A stretch of DNA of 12,361 bases from Candidatus Omnitrophota bacterium. Lineage in GTDB: Bacteria; Omnitrophota; Gorgyraeia; Duberdicusellales; Duberdicusellaceae. Position numbers and translations under genes: made by a program. Shown here piece by piece: positions 1 through 6,459 of the stretch (its first letter is position 1; each line of letters begins with the position of its first letter). The stretch lies in NCBI GenBank assembly GCA_015486615.1, contig WFRI01000005.1:1-12361 (forward strand). The letters run 5' to 3'. The notes under the pieces were generated by a model. That model saw only the letters and a list, made by a program, of their open reading frames with translations. It was not told the DNA's origin and did not search any database.

Positions 1-2
1 CT

Positions 3-74
3 TCCACCCCCGAGGTGTCCAAAAAGCACGCCAGTGTTTTTTGGTAGCAGCCTTTGGCATTCGACGTTGGACAT
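3..74 (+). repeat. Dispersed structured repeat, copy A (inverted relative to copy B)
   Basis: Bases 3-25 are identical to the reverse complement of 5577-5599 (23 of 23). Beyond the core the two copies stay alignable through short shared blocks (a run of six T, GGTAG, TGGCA, TCG, TTGGACAT), with insertions in copy B. Inside copy A, 19-29 pairs with 34-44 to give an 11-bp stem with one G-T wobble and a four-base loop (GCCA); a smaller CACC/GGTG stem sits at 5-8 and 14-17. The copy lies just downstream of the last gene of the leftward operon. No coding potential is seen. The left limit may lie outside the window, and the right limit is approximate because the alignment fades. Confidence 0.75.
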
Positions 75-114
75 ATATCTTTTTTAGTAGCAATTCAACT
101 TCCAGCCTTGTAGC

Positions 115-133
115 AAAAACCTCAAGGGTTTTT
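115..133 (-). terminator. Possible intrinsic terminator overlapping the lipoprotein gene stop
   Basis: AAAAACC (115-121) pairs with GGTTTTT (127-133) around a five-base loop. On the minus strand the loop contains the TGA stop of the lipoprotein gene and the 3' arm ends in a run of T. The stem has only two G-C pairs, so it is weak by itself. The stronger hairpin in repeat copy A (19-44), about 70 bases further downstream, could be the actual terminator or a backup. Confidence 0.35.
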
Positions 134-955
134 CCCAAAGTCCCGGCTTAAAAATGCCTGACGGGTAAAAAAGCGGGCATTGCCGGTAGTTTTGTTTTGC
201 AATTCAACAGAAATAAAATCATTATAGCCGTAAATACCAATTATTTTTTTTAACTGCTTAAATGCTATATTAAAAATATCACTCTCTAGATCTAAATTCC
301 GGCTTTCATTAATCTTTATATTTAGCCCAATATTAAAACTTTTGCTGCCCCGGTTAAAAAGCACATTTATCTTTTTTATCTTTAAAGCATCCTTATATCT
401 GCCTGTTTTTCCCAGCAAAGCATACAATTTCTGAGTAAGGAGCAGGCTTATAAACTCAGGCATATCCAAATCAAAAACCTGAATATGCCTGCCGGTTTTA
501 TCACCCAACGCTGCGGGGTTAAACGTAGTAATTGTTACCAGCCTGTAAAACCATTCTTTATAAGAAATAAAATACAGCATAAACTTGCGTAAATCGTCAG
601 TACTGCCGATTTCCCAATAATCAATACCTTTATTTTTTATACTGGATATTATTATTCCATAAAACTTAAACGTCTCGTCCATACTTAAAAGCACCCGCTC
701 TACTATCTGGAAAACCCTGCGGGCAGTATCTTTTAAAAGATGGGCCTTCGGGCCGAAAAAACCCTCGACCGGCACATAAACCCATACGGTATTGTCAAAA
801 ACAAAAACTTTAACATTTAAATTGTATTCCTTCCGGAATATATTTTGGAAAGTCTCAACGATATTTGTCTTTTTATAGGTGGGTTCTACTTTAAAACATC
901 CGCAAACAAGCAAAAGGCTAAAAAGAAGTACTATCTGCAGGCTTTTCTTTGCCAT
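122..955 (-). CDS. Putative lipoprotein of unknown function
   Basis: I do not recognise this 277-residue protein. From the ATG at 955 it begins with Lys-Lys, a hydrophobic stretch (residues 7-17) and a lipobox ending V-C-G-C, with Cys20 as the likely lipidated residue. That supports a lipoprotein tethered to the inner or outer membrane. The mature part is rich in Lys, Ile and Phe, with predicted mixed alpha/beta character (for example a VKVFVFDNTVWVYVP strand pair near residues 50-65) and no second membrane segment. An in-frame ATG at 1021 would add 22 charged residues before the signal peptide and lengthen the overlap with the protease gene, so I prefer 955. The start lies 38 bases inside the end of the upstream protease gene, implying co-translation. 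No obvious Shine-Dalgarno precedes it. Being last in the operon, it may work with the protease, but that is only inference. Confidence 0.75.
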   Translation of the reverse strand: MAKKSLQIVLLFSLLLVCGCFKVEPTYKKTNIVETFQNIFRKEYNLNVKVFVFDNTVWVYVPVEGFFGPKAHLLKDTARRVFQIVERVLLSMDETFKFYGIIISSIKNKGIDYWEIGSTDDLRKFMLYFISYKEWFYRLVTITTFNPAALGDKTGRHIQVFDLDMPEFISLLLTQKLYALLGKTGRYKDALKIKKINVLFNRGSKSFNIGLNIKINESRNLDLESDIFNIAFKQLKKIIGIYGYNDFISVELQNKTTGNARFFTRQAFLSRDFGKNP

Positions 956-2612
956 ATTCTTTAAATATCTGTTCAATTTCGTCGTATTCCAACTCTTCTT
1001 TTTCAAAAAGGCTCCGGGCAAAAACTTCTAAAAGTCCTCTTTCCTGAGTAAGGATATTCTCAACCTCTTTATAACAGTCATTAACTATTTTCTGAACATC
1101 CCCGTCTAATTTCTCCCGGGTCCGTTCAGAAATTGCATGGGAGTTCTCCTGCCATCCTTTACTGCTTGCTAAAATCTGAAAGTTGCCTATTAATCCGCTG
1201 GGGCCCATTCCCCAGCGCCAAACCATATCATGTGCCAAAGCCGTAGCACTGGCGAGATCCGAGTCCACTCCGGCAGTAGTGCTGTTAAAAACTATTTTCT
1301 CTGCCGCATACCCGCCTAAACTGGTCTTAATATTAGCCAAATACCAATTTTTATCCGGGGCATATACCTCATAAGCAGATCTATGACCTACAAAACCTAA
1401 AGCGGATTTCCGGGGTATTATAGAAGCCTTAACTACATCATCTGTAGGATGGGTTAGATAAGCAATTATCGCATGCCCGGCTTCATGATAAGCCGTCCAT
1501 TTCTTCTCTTTATCAGTAAGGGTGATGTTAGATTTAAGCCCAAACATCACCCGGTCATAGGCTTCAGATAAATCTTTGTTAGTAATTTCTTTATGCTGGT
1601 TTCTCACAGAAACAAGTGCGGCCTCTTTTACCATATTAGCAATATCTGCAGCAGAAAACCAGACTGTCCTTCTGGCTAAAATATCTGTGTTGACTTCCTG
1701 CGAAACCGAAACTTTATTTAGATAATATTCAAATAATTTCTTTCTGTCTTCTAAATTAGGCCGGGTGACATAAATCTTACGGTCAAATCTGCCGGCACGC
1801 ATTAATGCCTGGTCTAATTCATCCTCCGGAACATTAGTAGCAGCAATTACAACTATATTAGTATCTTTAGACTGCCTTAAGCCGTCTAATTCAGTCAATA
1901 ACTGGTTAACTGTAGCATTATAATCCATACCTGCCCCCCAGCCTCCTACGCTTACCCTGGGCCGGGCAATTGTATCTATTTCGTCAATGAAAATAATACA
2001 GCCGCCGTGTATGTCCGCCAATATCCGCGCCTGTTTAAACAAACTCCTTATCCGCGAAGAGCCTACGCCTACAAAAACCCCCATAAACTCACTCCCTACG
2101 CTGGCTAAAAAAGGAAGACCGGTCTCTGTAGCAATGGCTTTGGCTAAATAGGTTTTGCCGCATCCCGGCGGGCCTACCATAAGCACGCCTCTTATAACCT
2201 CTCCGCCTGCCTGTTTTAAAACTGCTCTGTCTTTTATAAGCTTTATAACTTCAAATACCTCTTTCTTAATATTTTCCATACCTACTACGTCTTTCCAGTG
2301 AATATTTACCTCTGAGCTTTTTATTCTTTTCTGGCCCATTTTGGCAAATCCTCCACCGTAGAAAAAATAAAAAGAAAACCCCATATACACTCCGGCAAAA
2401 ACAAAAGCCGTAATAATCCCCATAAAGAACTGAAGAGGAAGATTGGCCAAAGTCATTTTTTTGTAAAAAGACTCCAGACTTAGAAAATTCTGCACTCCAA
2501 CAACCATAAGTATCACTGCAAGGACAAAAATAACTGCAATAAGCGAAATCACCAGGATTTTAATCCAGTGGAATTTTATAAACTTCTTAAATTTGTCTTT
2601 AGTGCTTACCAT
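918..2612 (-). CDS. ftsH: FtsH-like membrane AAA+ zinc metalloprotease (M41) with a very short extracytoplasmic loop
   Basis: This is an ATP-dependent membrane protease that unfolds and degrades membrane and soluble substrates on the cytoplasmic side. From the ATG at 2612 (564 residues), two membrane segments lie at about 19-40 and 60-85. They are followed by Walker A GPPGCGKT (147-154), the FVG pore motif, Walker B IIFIDE (206-211), the second region of homology with RAGRFDR (arginine fingers), the zinc motif HEAGH (376-380) and a downstream TAGVDSDL whose Asp (452) fits the third zinc ligand. All catalytic residues are therefore present. The loop between the membrane segments is only about 20 residues, against roughly 70-75 in E. 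coli FtsH (644 residues). The ATG has GAGG three bases upstream; a TTG at 2621, overlapping the padR stop, is the alternative. With this context and loop it may be a second, specialised FtsH rather than the housekeeping copy. Confidence 0.93.
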   Translation of the reverse strand: MVSTKDKFKKFIKFHWIKILVISLIAVIFVLAVILMVVGVQNFLSLESFYKKMTLANLPLQFFMGIITAFVFAGVYMGFSFYFFYGGGFAKMGQKRIKSSEVNIHWKDVVGMENIKKEVFEVIKLIKDRAVLKQAGGEVIRGVLMVGPPGCGKTYLAKAIATETGLPFLASVGSEFMGVFVGVGSSRIRSLFKQARILADIHGGCIIFIDEIDTIARPRVSVGGWGAGMDYNATVNQLLTELDGLRQSKDTNIVVIAATNVPEDELDQALMRAGRFDRKIYVTRPNLEDRKKLFEYYLNKVSVSQEVNTDILARRTVWFSAADIANMVKEAALVSVRNQHKEITNKDLSEAYDRVMFGLKSNITLTDKEKKWTAYHEAGHAIIAYLTHPTDDVVKASIIPRKSALGFVGHRSAYEVYAPDKNWYLANIKTSLGGYAAEKIVFNSTTAGVDSDLASATALAHDMVWRWGMGPSGLIGNFQILASSKGWQENSHAISERTREKLDGDVQKIVNDCYKEVENILTQERGLLEVFARSLFEKEELEYDEIEQIFKEYGKEKPADSTSF

Positions 2613-2617
2613 AATCC

Positions 2618-3145
2618 TCAATCGTCAAAAATCTCTCTGAGAATGCCTTTAGTAAAATCTATTTCAGCCTCAACCAATTTCAAATTATGCCTGAAAATAG
2701 CATTAAGGTGCGGCTGAATTGAATAACTGCCCTCGTCTATATTATTAACCAGCCATTTCTTTACTCTTTCTAAAGCCCTCTGCCTTATTTTAATCTTGCG
2801 GGCCGCTGCTGGCCTGTCCAAATAAGGATAGAAATATAATGATAAGTCAATATTAACAAAAGGCCGGGTCAAAGAAAGAAAATTTTTTAGAACCAAACTG
2901 TTAAAATATTCCCGGCCTTTATCAGTCAATCTATATGTATTTCTCTGAGGTCTGTGTCCCTGCCGGGTAATCTCTTTCTCCAAAAAGCCTTTTTTCTGCA
3001 AAGCCTTCAAAGGATAATAAATAGACTCTGTATCTACAGTAGTAAATATCTTTAAGACGTTTCTAAGCAGTTTCTTAATTTCATAACCGTGTTTGGGCCC
3101 ATCCTTAAGCAGGCCTAAAATAACTAATTCTTTATAATCAGTCAT
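2618..3145 (-). CDS. PadR-family winged-helix transcriptional regulator
   Basis: This 175-residue protein has the PadR N-terminal winged helix: LVILGLLKDGPKHGYEIKK (about 8-26), an IYYPLKALQKKGFLE recognition region (42-56) and a beta-wing ending NTYRLTDKGREYF (68-80). A helical C-terminal part (about 85-175) would form the dimerisation domain, as in the PadR/Vir type. PadR proteins are usually repressors that respond to small molecules or stress, often autoregulated and often controlling adjacent membrane or transport genes. The start overlaps the accA stop by 8 bases, with AGGGA close before the ATG, and the stop lies a few bases before the protease start, so it is translationally coupled to both. 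The effector and targets cannot be read from the sequence. Autoregulation of this operon, possibly at the promoter near 5466-5493, is the simplest guess. Confidence 0.9.
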   Translation of the reverse strand: MTDYKELVILGLLKDGPKHGYEIKKLLRNVLKIFTTVDTESIYYPLKALQKKGFLEKEITRQGHRPQRNTYRLTDKGREYFNSLVLKNFLSLTRPFVNIDLSLYFYPYLDRPAAARKIKIRQRALERVKKWLVNNIDEGSYSIQPHLNAIFRHNLKLVEAEIDFTKGILREIFDD

Positions 3146-4097
3146 TTCCCTGCAGGAATACCCCTATTCTCCGAAATTTATTATATCTGTTTTGAATAAG
3201 CCGGGATTTATCCACTGCGGCTAAACCGGCCAGGTGCTTTTCCAAAGCCTGCTTTAAATTAGCGGCTGTCTGCTGGTAATCCCTATGCGCCCCTCCCAGA
3301 GGCTCTTTAATAATTTCGTCAGCAATCCCTAATTCCGCCAGGTTTTCAGACGTAAGTTTTAAACTTTCAGCGGCCTTATCCGCAGCAGCAGAAGTTTTCC
3401 AAAGAATAGCAGCACAGCCTTCCGGCGAAATAACTGAATAATAAGCGTTTTCTAAGATTAATATCCTGTCGCCAACCCCTACGCCTAAAGCCCCGCCGCT
3501 GCCGCCTTCGCCGATAATCACACAAATTATAGGAACCTCTATATACAACATATCCCTTAAATTCTCGGCGATAGCCAAAGCCTGGCCCCTTTCTTCTGCT
3601 CCTACACCGGGATAGGCTCCTGGAGTATCAATAAACACTACAACCGGTAAACTAAACCTTGAAGCCAAACGCATAATTCTGATTGCTTTTCTATATCCTT
3701 CAGGATGGGCACAGCCGAAATTACGGGCTATATTTTCTTTGGTAGAACGGCCTTTCTGGTGTCCCAAAACAGCCACTTTTCTTCCGGAAAACTCAGCCAG
3801 CCCGGCGATTAAAGCCTTATCATCACCATAAAGCCTGTCTCCATGCAGTTCAATAAAATCTTCCATCAGCATATTAATGTAATCCAAAGTATAAGGCCTC
3901 TGAGGATGCCGGGCGATCTGAACTCTCTGCCACGGAGTAAGGCTGCCGTAAATCTCTTTTTTAAGAACCTGGAGTTTTTTCTCCAGATTTTCTATTTCAG
4001 AAGATAAATCCAAATGTTTGTCTTCTGAGAAATTCTTCAATTCCAGAATCCTCTGTTCTAGCTCTATAATAGGCCTCTCAAACTCCAGACCATTCAT
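3138..4097 (-). CDS. accA: Acetyl-CoA carboxylase carboxyltransferase subunit alpha
   Basis: AccA pairs with AccD to transfer the carboxyl group from carboxybiotin-BCCP to acetyl-CoA, giving malonyl-CoA, the committed step of fatty-acid synthesis in the cytoplasm. The 319-residue length equals that of the E. coli protein. The N-terminal helical segment (about 10-50) precedes the family signatures LTPWQRVQIARHPQRP (53-68), DTPGAYPG (157-164), the glycine-rich GEGGSGGALG oxyanion loop (196-205) and SPEGCAAILW (224-233). The ATG at 4097 has AAAGG about eight bases upstream. It lies 10 bases after the L,D-transpeptidase stop and overlaps padR by 8. No accD, accB or accC is visible here, so the other subunits must be encoded elsewhere. 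Finding it beside envelope genes fits supply of acyl chains to the membrane. Confidence 0.97.
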   Translation of the reverse strand: MNGLEFERPIIELEQRILELKNFSEDKHLDLSSEIENLEKKLQVLKKEIYGSLTPWQRVQIARHPQRPYTLDYINMLMEDFIELHGDRLYGDDKALIAGLAEFSGRKVAVLGHQKGRSTKENIARNFGCAHPEGYRKAIRIMRLASRFSLPVVVFIDTPGAYPGVGAEERGQALAIAENLRDMLYIEVPIICVIIGEGGSGGALGVGVGDRILILENAYYSVISPEGCAAILWKTSAAADKAAESLKLTSENLAELGIADEIIKEPLGGAHRDYQQTAANLKQALEKHLAGLAAVDKSRLIQNRYNKFRRIGVFLQGND

Positions 4098-4107
4098 TCT
4101 GCCGCCT

Positions 4108-4920
4108 TTATTCTACAATTACCACCTTGGTTCCAATAGGAACTATGTCAAATAACTCTTCCACATCACGGTTTCTCATTCTAATACAGCCTTTAGTAAC
4201 CTGTTTGCCCAAATTATCCGGCTCAGTTGTTCCGTGAATACCATAACCTTTAATACTAAGCCCCAGCCAGCGCGAGCCCAAATAATTCTTAGGGCTGGAA
4301 GGAGGAATTACTGCACCTATATTTTTATTGTACCAAACAGGGTTTCTTAACCTATTGACTATTTTAAATTCGCCTGCCGGCGTAGAATTATTTTCTCCGG
4401 TAGAAACTATATAGGACTTAAATATCTCATCGCCTTTTTTAAGAAAAAGCCGGTTTTGCGTCTTGTCTACAATAATATAAAACCCGCATTTAGGAACTTT
4501 TAGTTTGCGGCCTGCCCGGATAGTGTCTGATTTTAAACGGTTTGATTTCTTAAGCAATTCCACAGTAGTATGGAATTTCCTGGCTATTTTTGAAAGACTG
4601 TCTCCGGGCTTTATAATATATTCTTTGCTGTTTTCATCCAATAGAGGGGAAAAAAGTATTTTTATATTTAAGTCCTCTATCTTACTATTAACTTTATCTA
4701 ATTCCTCTGAATTGGTAATATTTAAAAAAGCCTTTTTATAAAGGGCCCGGGCAGATATTAAATCTCCCGACTTCTCTTTCTTCTCTGCCTGAGACAAGAT
4801 GAGTTTATAATTGCCTTTTGGCTTGGGTTTAGCCTTCTTAGAATGAGGGACAAATACAACTGACAAAAATACCAGCACTATAAAACTCACCGCGCCTATA
4901 ATAACAAATCTTCTATCCAC
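4108..4920 (-). CDS. Membrane-anchored LysM / L,D-transpeptidase (YkuD) protein
   Basis: This predicted periplasmic enzyme forms L,D (3-3) peptidoglycan cross-links or attaches proteins to peptidoglycan. The 270 residues show a signal anchor (about 5-24, no clear cleavage site), a Lys/Pro-rich linker, a helical TPR-like hairpin (about 37-90), a LysM domain (101-143, YIIKPGDSLSKIARKF) that binds glycan, and a YkuD domain (147-270). The catalytic pattern HGTT...TKGCIRM is intact, with His229 and Cys245. The start is GTG, preceded by AAGGTGA, which overlaps the stop of the upstream PAP2-like gene; the gap is 8 bases. The domain order (anchor, LysM, YkuD) is common for Ldt enzymes in diderm bacteria. 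Pairing with a PAP2-like gene suggests a shared role in cell-wall or carrier-lipid metabolism, but the exact reaction is not determined by sequence. Confidence 0.93.
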   Translation of the reverse strand: MDRRFVIIGAVSFIVLVFLSVVFVPHSKKAKPKPKGNYKLILSQAEKKEKSGDLISARALYKKAFLNITNSEELDKVNSKIEDLNIKILFSPLLDENSKEYIIKPGDSLSKIARKFHTTVELLKKSNRLKSDTIRAGRKLKVPKCGFYIIVDKTQNRLFLKKGDEIFKSYIVSTGENNSTPAGEFKIVNRLRNPVWYNKNIGAVIPPSSPKNYLGSRWLGLSIKGYGIHGTTEPDNLGKQVTKGCIRMRNRDVEELFDIVPIGTKVVIVE

Positions 4921-4928
4921 TTCTCACC

Positions 4929-5357
4929 TTAATGGTAGAATAGTACTGCTACACAAATGCCCAAAAAGCATCCAGCCAGAACTTCAACCGGGGTATGGCC
5001 TATTAATTCCTTAAGTTTTTTCTCAGATATTTTCCTCCCGGAATATATATCTTCCATAATTAAGTTTAATATTTTAGCCTGTATACCTATAGATCTGCGG
5101 GAGGTCTGAGCGTCAAACATAGTGATAAACGCAAAAATTACTGCCAATGCGAAAATAGGCGAAGAAAAACCTTCCGACATACCTAAACAAACCGTTAGAG
5201 CAGAAACGCCCGCAGCATGAGAAGAAGGCATCCCTCCAGTGGTAATAAACCAGGAAAAATTGATTTTCTTTTCCCGGATAAAGCCCAGGACAATTTTTAA
5301 AGACTGGGCTATTGCCCAACTGGCAATTGTAATCCAAAGGACTTTATTGCCAAACAT
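4929..5357 (-). CDS. Divergent PAP2 family integral membrane protein (YuiD/DUF212 type)
   Basis: This small polytopic membrane protein of 142 residues is related to PAP2 acid phosphatases. It shows the family hallmarks GGMPSSHAAGVSALT (about 41-55), FDAQ..RR..G.QA (about 81-94) and the C-terminal GHTPVEVLAG (about 119-128), with about four hydrophobic segments. The usual GVRRAAG-like stretch reads TSRRSIG here, a mild variation. B. subtilis YuiD is close in length. PAP2 enzymes hydrolyse lipid phosphates such as undecaprenyl pyrophosphate, but activity of the divergent family is not firmly established, so a phosphatase role is an inference. The ATG at 5357 is the only reasonable start, because an in-frame TGA lies three codons upstream; AAAGG precedes it by about 10 bases. 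It is the first gene of the second operon, behind a candidate promoter. Confidence 0.92.
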   Translation of the reverse strand: MFGNKVLWITIASWAIAQSLKIVLGFIREKKINFSWFITTGGMPSSHAAGVSALTVCLGMSEGFSSPIFALAVIFAFITMFDAQTSRRSIGIQAKILNLIMEDIYSGRKISEKKLKELIGHTPVEVLAGCFLGICVAVLFYH

Positions 5358-5465
5358 TAAGCATCAGCCTTTCTTGGCGAAGCTGTATAATAACAACATT
5401 TCTTGACTACACTGATTAGAAATTAGACTTACCTTTCCGAGAATACTCCTCTAAAACATGGTAAA

Positions 5466-5493
5466 ATTATAACTCAACGCCCTTAAAAAGCAA
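5466..5493 (-). promoter_or_regulatory. Candidate sigma-70-type promoter of the second operon
   Basis: On the minus strand a perfect TATAAT (5471-5466) is preceded, after a 16-base spacer, by TTGCTT (5493-5488), which keeps the TTG half of the -35 consensus. Transcription would start near 5459 and leave about a 100-base leader before the ATG at 5357. It sits between the lpx-side hairpin and the first gene of the second operon, where a promoter is expected. AT-rich DNA makes chance TATAAT matches common, so confidence is moderate. Confidence 0.4.
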
Positions 5494-5510
5494 GGTAAAA
5501 TCAAAACCCT

Positions 5511-5599
5511 CCAATGTCCAAAGTCTAATCCCCAATCCCGACATTGCCATTCTACCGCTAAAAAAACGCTAGCGCGTTTTTGGACACCTCGGGGGTGGA
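5511..5599 (-). repeat. Dispersed structured repeat, copy B
   Basis: Read on the minus strand from 5599, this copy has the same 23-base core as 3-25. It then carries a hairpin (5562-5569 with 5574-5581), the GGTAG and TGGCA blocks, and an end block TTGGACAT also found in copy A. It is longer than copy A because of extra bases rich in ATTGGGGATTAGAC-like sequence. The core itself can fold a short CACC/GGTG stem next to the main hairpin. It lies between the lpx operon and the next operon and carries no coding sequence. The left limit is approximate. Confidence 0.75.
5561..5581 (-). terminator. Hairpin with T run, likely terminator of the lpx operon
   Basis: AAAAACGC (5562-5569) pairs perfectly with GCGTTTTT (5574-5581) around a four-base loop, an 8-bp stem. 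Its A and T flanks give a T run on either strand, so it could terminate in both directions. It lies about 55 bases downstream of the lpxI stop. The G-C part is only three pairs, so the termination strength is uncertain. It is also the central part of repeat copy B. Confidence 0.45.
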
Positions 5600-5620
5600 C
5601 ATTTTGATTTAACTTAACAA

Positions 5621-5636
5621 CCTACTAACCTACTAA
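5621..5636. repeat. Tandem octamer CCTACTAA x2
   Basis: CCTACTAA occurs twice in direct succession, followed by a partial CTAATTA that runs into the lpxI stop codon (5637-5639). On the minus strand it reads TTAGTAGG repeated. It is short, so it could be chance, but such TTAGTAGG-like strings next to other intergenic repeats can mark longer variable arrays elsewhere in a genome. Confidence 0.6.
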
Positions 5637-6458
5637 CTAATTATCTCTGCTGTAGCCAAATACCGATATTTGGAATTTATCGGCTAACTTCAAAAACTTT
5701 TCTTTATCCAGGATTAAAACCCTGCCGGCTTCTAAAACCAACGCTTTTGCCCGAAGTTTCCCCAGAACAGATATTGTTTTAAGCCCGACTACAGGGACAT
5801 CAAACCTCAAATCCTGGTTCTTACGGGAGAATTTCACCACAGTAAACCCCCTGCCGCATAAAGAAAACCCTCTTTTCATTGTCCTGTCTGTGCCTTCTAA
5901 AGCCTCTACCGCAACTATGGCTTTATCTTTAACTACAATAGTCTGCCCAATATCAAAATTTACTAAATCTTCGGCTATGTTAACTCCTAATTCTATATCT
6001 TTCTTTACACTTTCCGCCTGTACTGCAAAACTGTTATTCAAGCCTCGTTTGGCTAAATAATCCTGCAAATAGGCTACAGAATTTTCAAAGTGTATGCCTT
6101 CGCCGGCCATTTCTTCAATAATTGCTCTAAATACTGAATGCGGCCGGAAATCTTCAATCCCTGAGACAACTTTCTTAAGCCGGGCGTCCCATTTATTTTT
6201 ATCCTTAAAAATTCTTATTGGCGATATCTGGCCGGCCATTACTGCTTTATCTATCTGGTTTTTCTTAAATTCGTCTATTATTGTCTGCAGTCCAAAAGCA
6301 GAAACCCAGATAGTTTTAGGACAAAACTTCTTTATTAAAGGATTAGTCTCTCCCTTTATAGCAAACACCACCAGTTCTATTTCCGGATGATTATAGGTAA
6401 TTTGGCGGGCACAAAGCAAAGGAAAATTTCTATTCCCGGCAAGCAGGCCTAATTTCAT
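5637..6458 (-). CDS. lpxI: UDP-2,3-diacylglucosamine pyrophosphatase LpxI
   Basis: LpxI (DUF1009 family) hydrolyses UDP-2,3-diacylglucosamine to lipid X plus UMP, the fourth step of lipid A synthesis, replacing LpxH found in E. coli. The 273 residues start with MKLGLLAGNRNFP, the typical N-terminal loop. They contain MAGQISPIRIF in the first domain, and in the second DIGQTIVVKDKAIVAVEA, then EGTDRTMKRG and FDVPVVGLKTI, all family signatures. Length matches the Caulobacter protein (about 280). I chose the ATG at 6458 because it lies one base after the lpxA stop with AGGT just upstream. An ATG at 6491 would add 11 residues inside lpxA that do not fit the family. It is the last gene of the lpx operon; lpxB, the next step, is not in the window. 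Confidence 0.95.
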   Translation of the reverse strand: MKLGLLAGNRNFPLLCARQITYNHPEIELVVFAIKGETNPLIKKFCPKTIWVSAFGLQTIIDEFKKNQIDKAVMAGQISPIRIFKDKNKWDARLKKVVSGIEDFRPHSVFRAIIEEMAGEGIHFENSVAYLQDYLAKRGLNNSFAVQAESVKKDIELGVNIAEDLVNFDIGQTIVVKDKAIVAVEALEGTDRTMKRGFSLCGRGFTVVKFSRKNQDLRFDVPVVGLKTISVLGKLRAKALVLEAGRVLILDKEKFLKLADKFQISVFGYSRDN

Positions 6459-6459
6459 T

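Larger units (their letters stand above)
5358..5636. other. Intergenic region separating the lpx operon from the PAP2-ldt-accA operon
   Basis: These 279 bases contain no convincing coding sequence on either strand. From right to left they hold a tandem octamer (5621-5636), an AT-rich spacer, repeat copy B with its hairpin (5511-5599), a candidate promoter (5466-5493), and about 100 bases of possible 5' leader before the PAP2-like gene. I see no convincing riboswitch fold in the leader, although a short GAG/CTC inverted repeat occurs near 5440-5450. Confidence 0.6.

Noticed and set aside
956..1021. N-terminal extension of the lipoprotein from the ATG at 1021
   Set aside because: It would place 22 charged residues before a clean lipoprotein signal peptide and increase the overlap with the protease gene to over 100 bases.
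5113..5337. Minus-strand 74-codon frame inside the PAP2-like gene
   Set aside because: It is an out-of-frame reading within a gene whose family motifs are all in the other frame.
5358..5460. Riboswitch or other structured leader before the PAP2-like gene
   Set aside because: The leader is about 100 bases and AT-rich; I found only a short GAG/CTC pairing and no motif of a known riboswitch class.
3..5599. Composite transposon with the inverted repeats as ends
   Set aside because: The block between holds core and envelope genes, no transposase or integrase, base composition looks like the rest, and no target-site duplication can be seen (the left outer flank is cut by the window).
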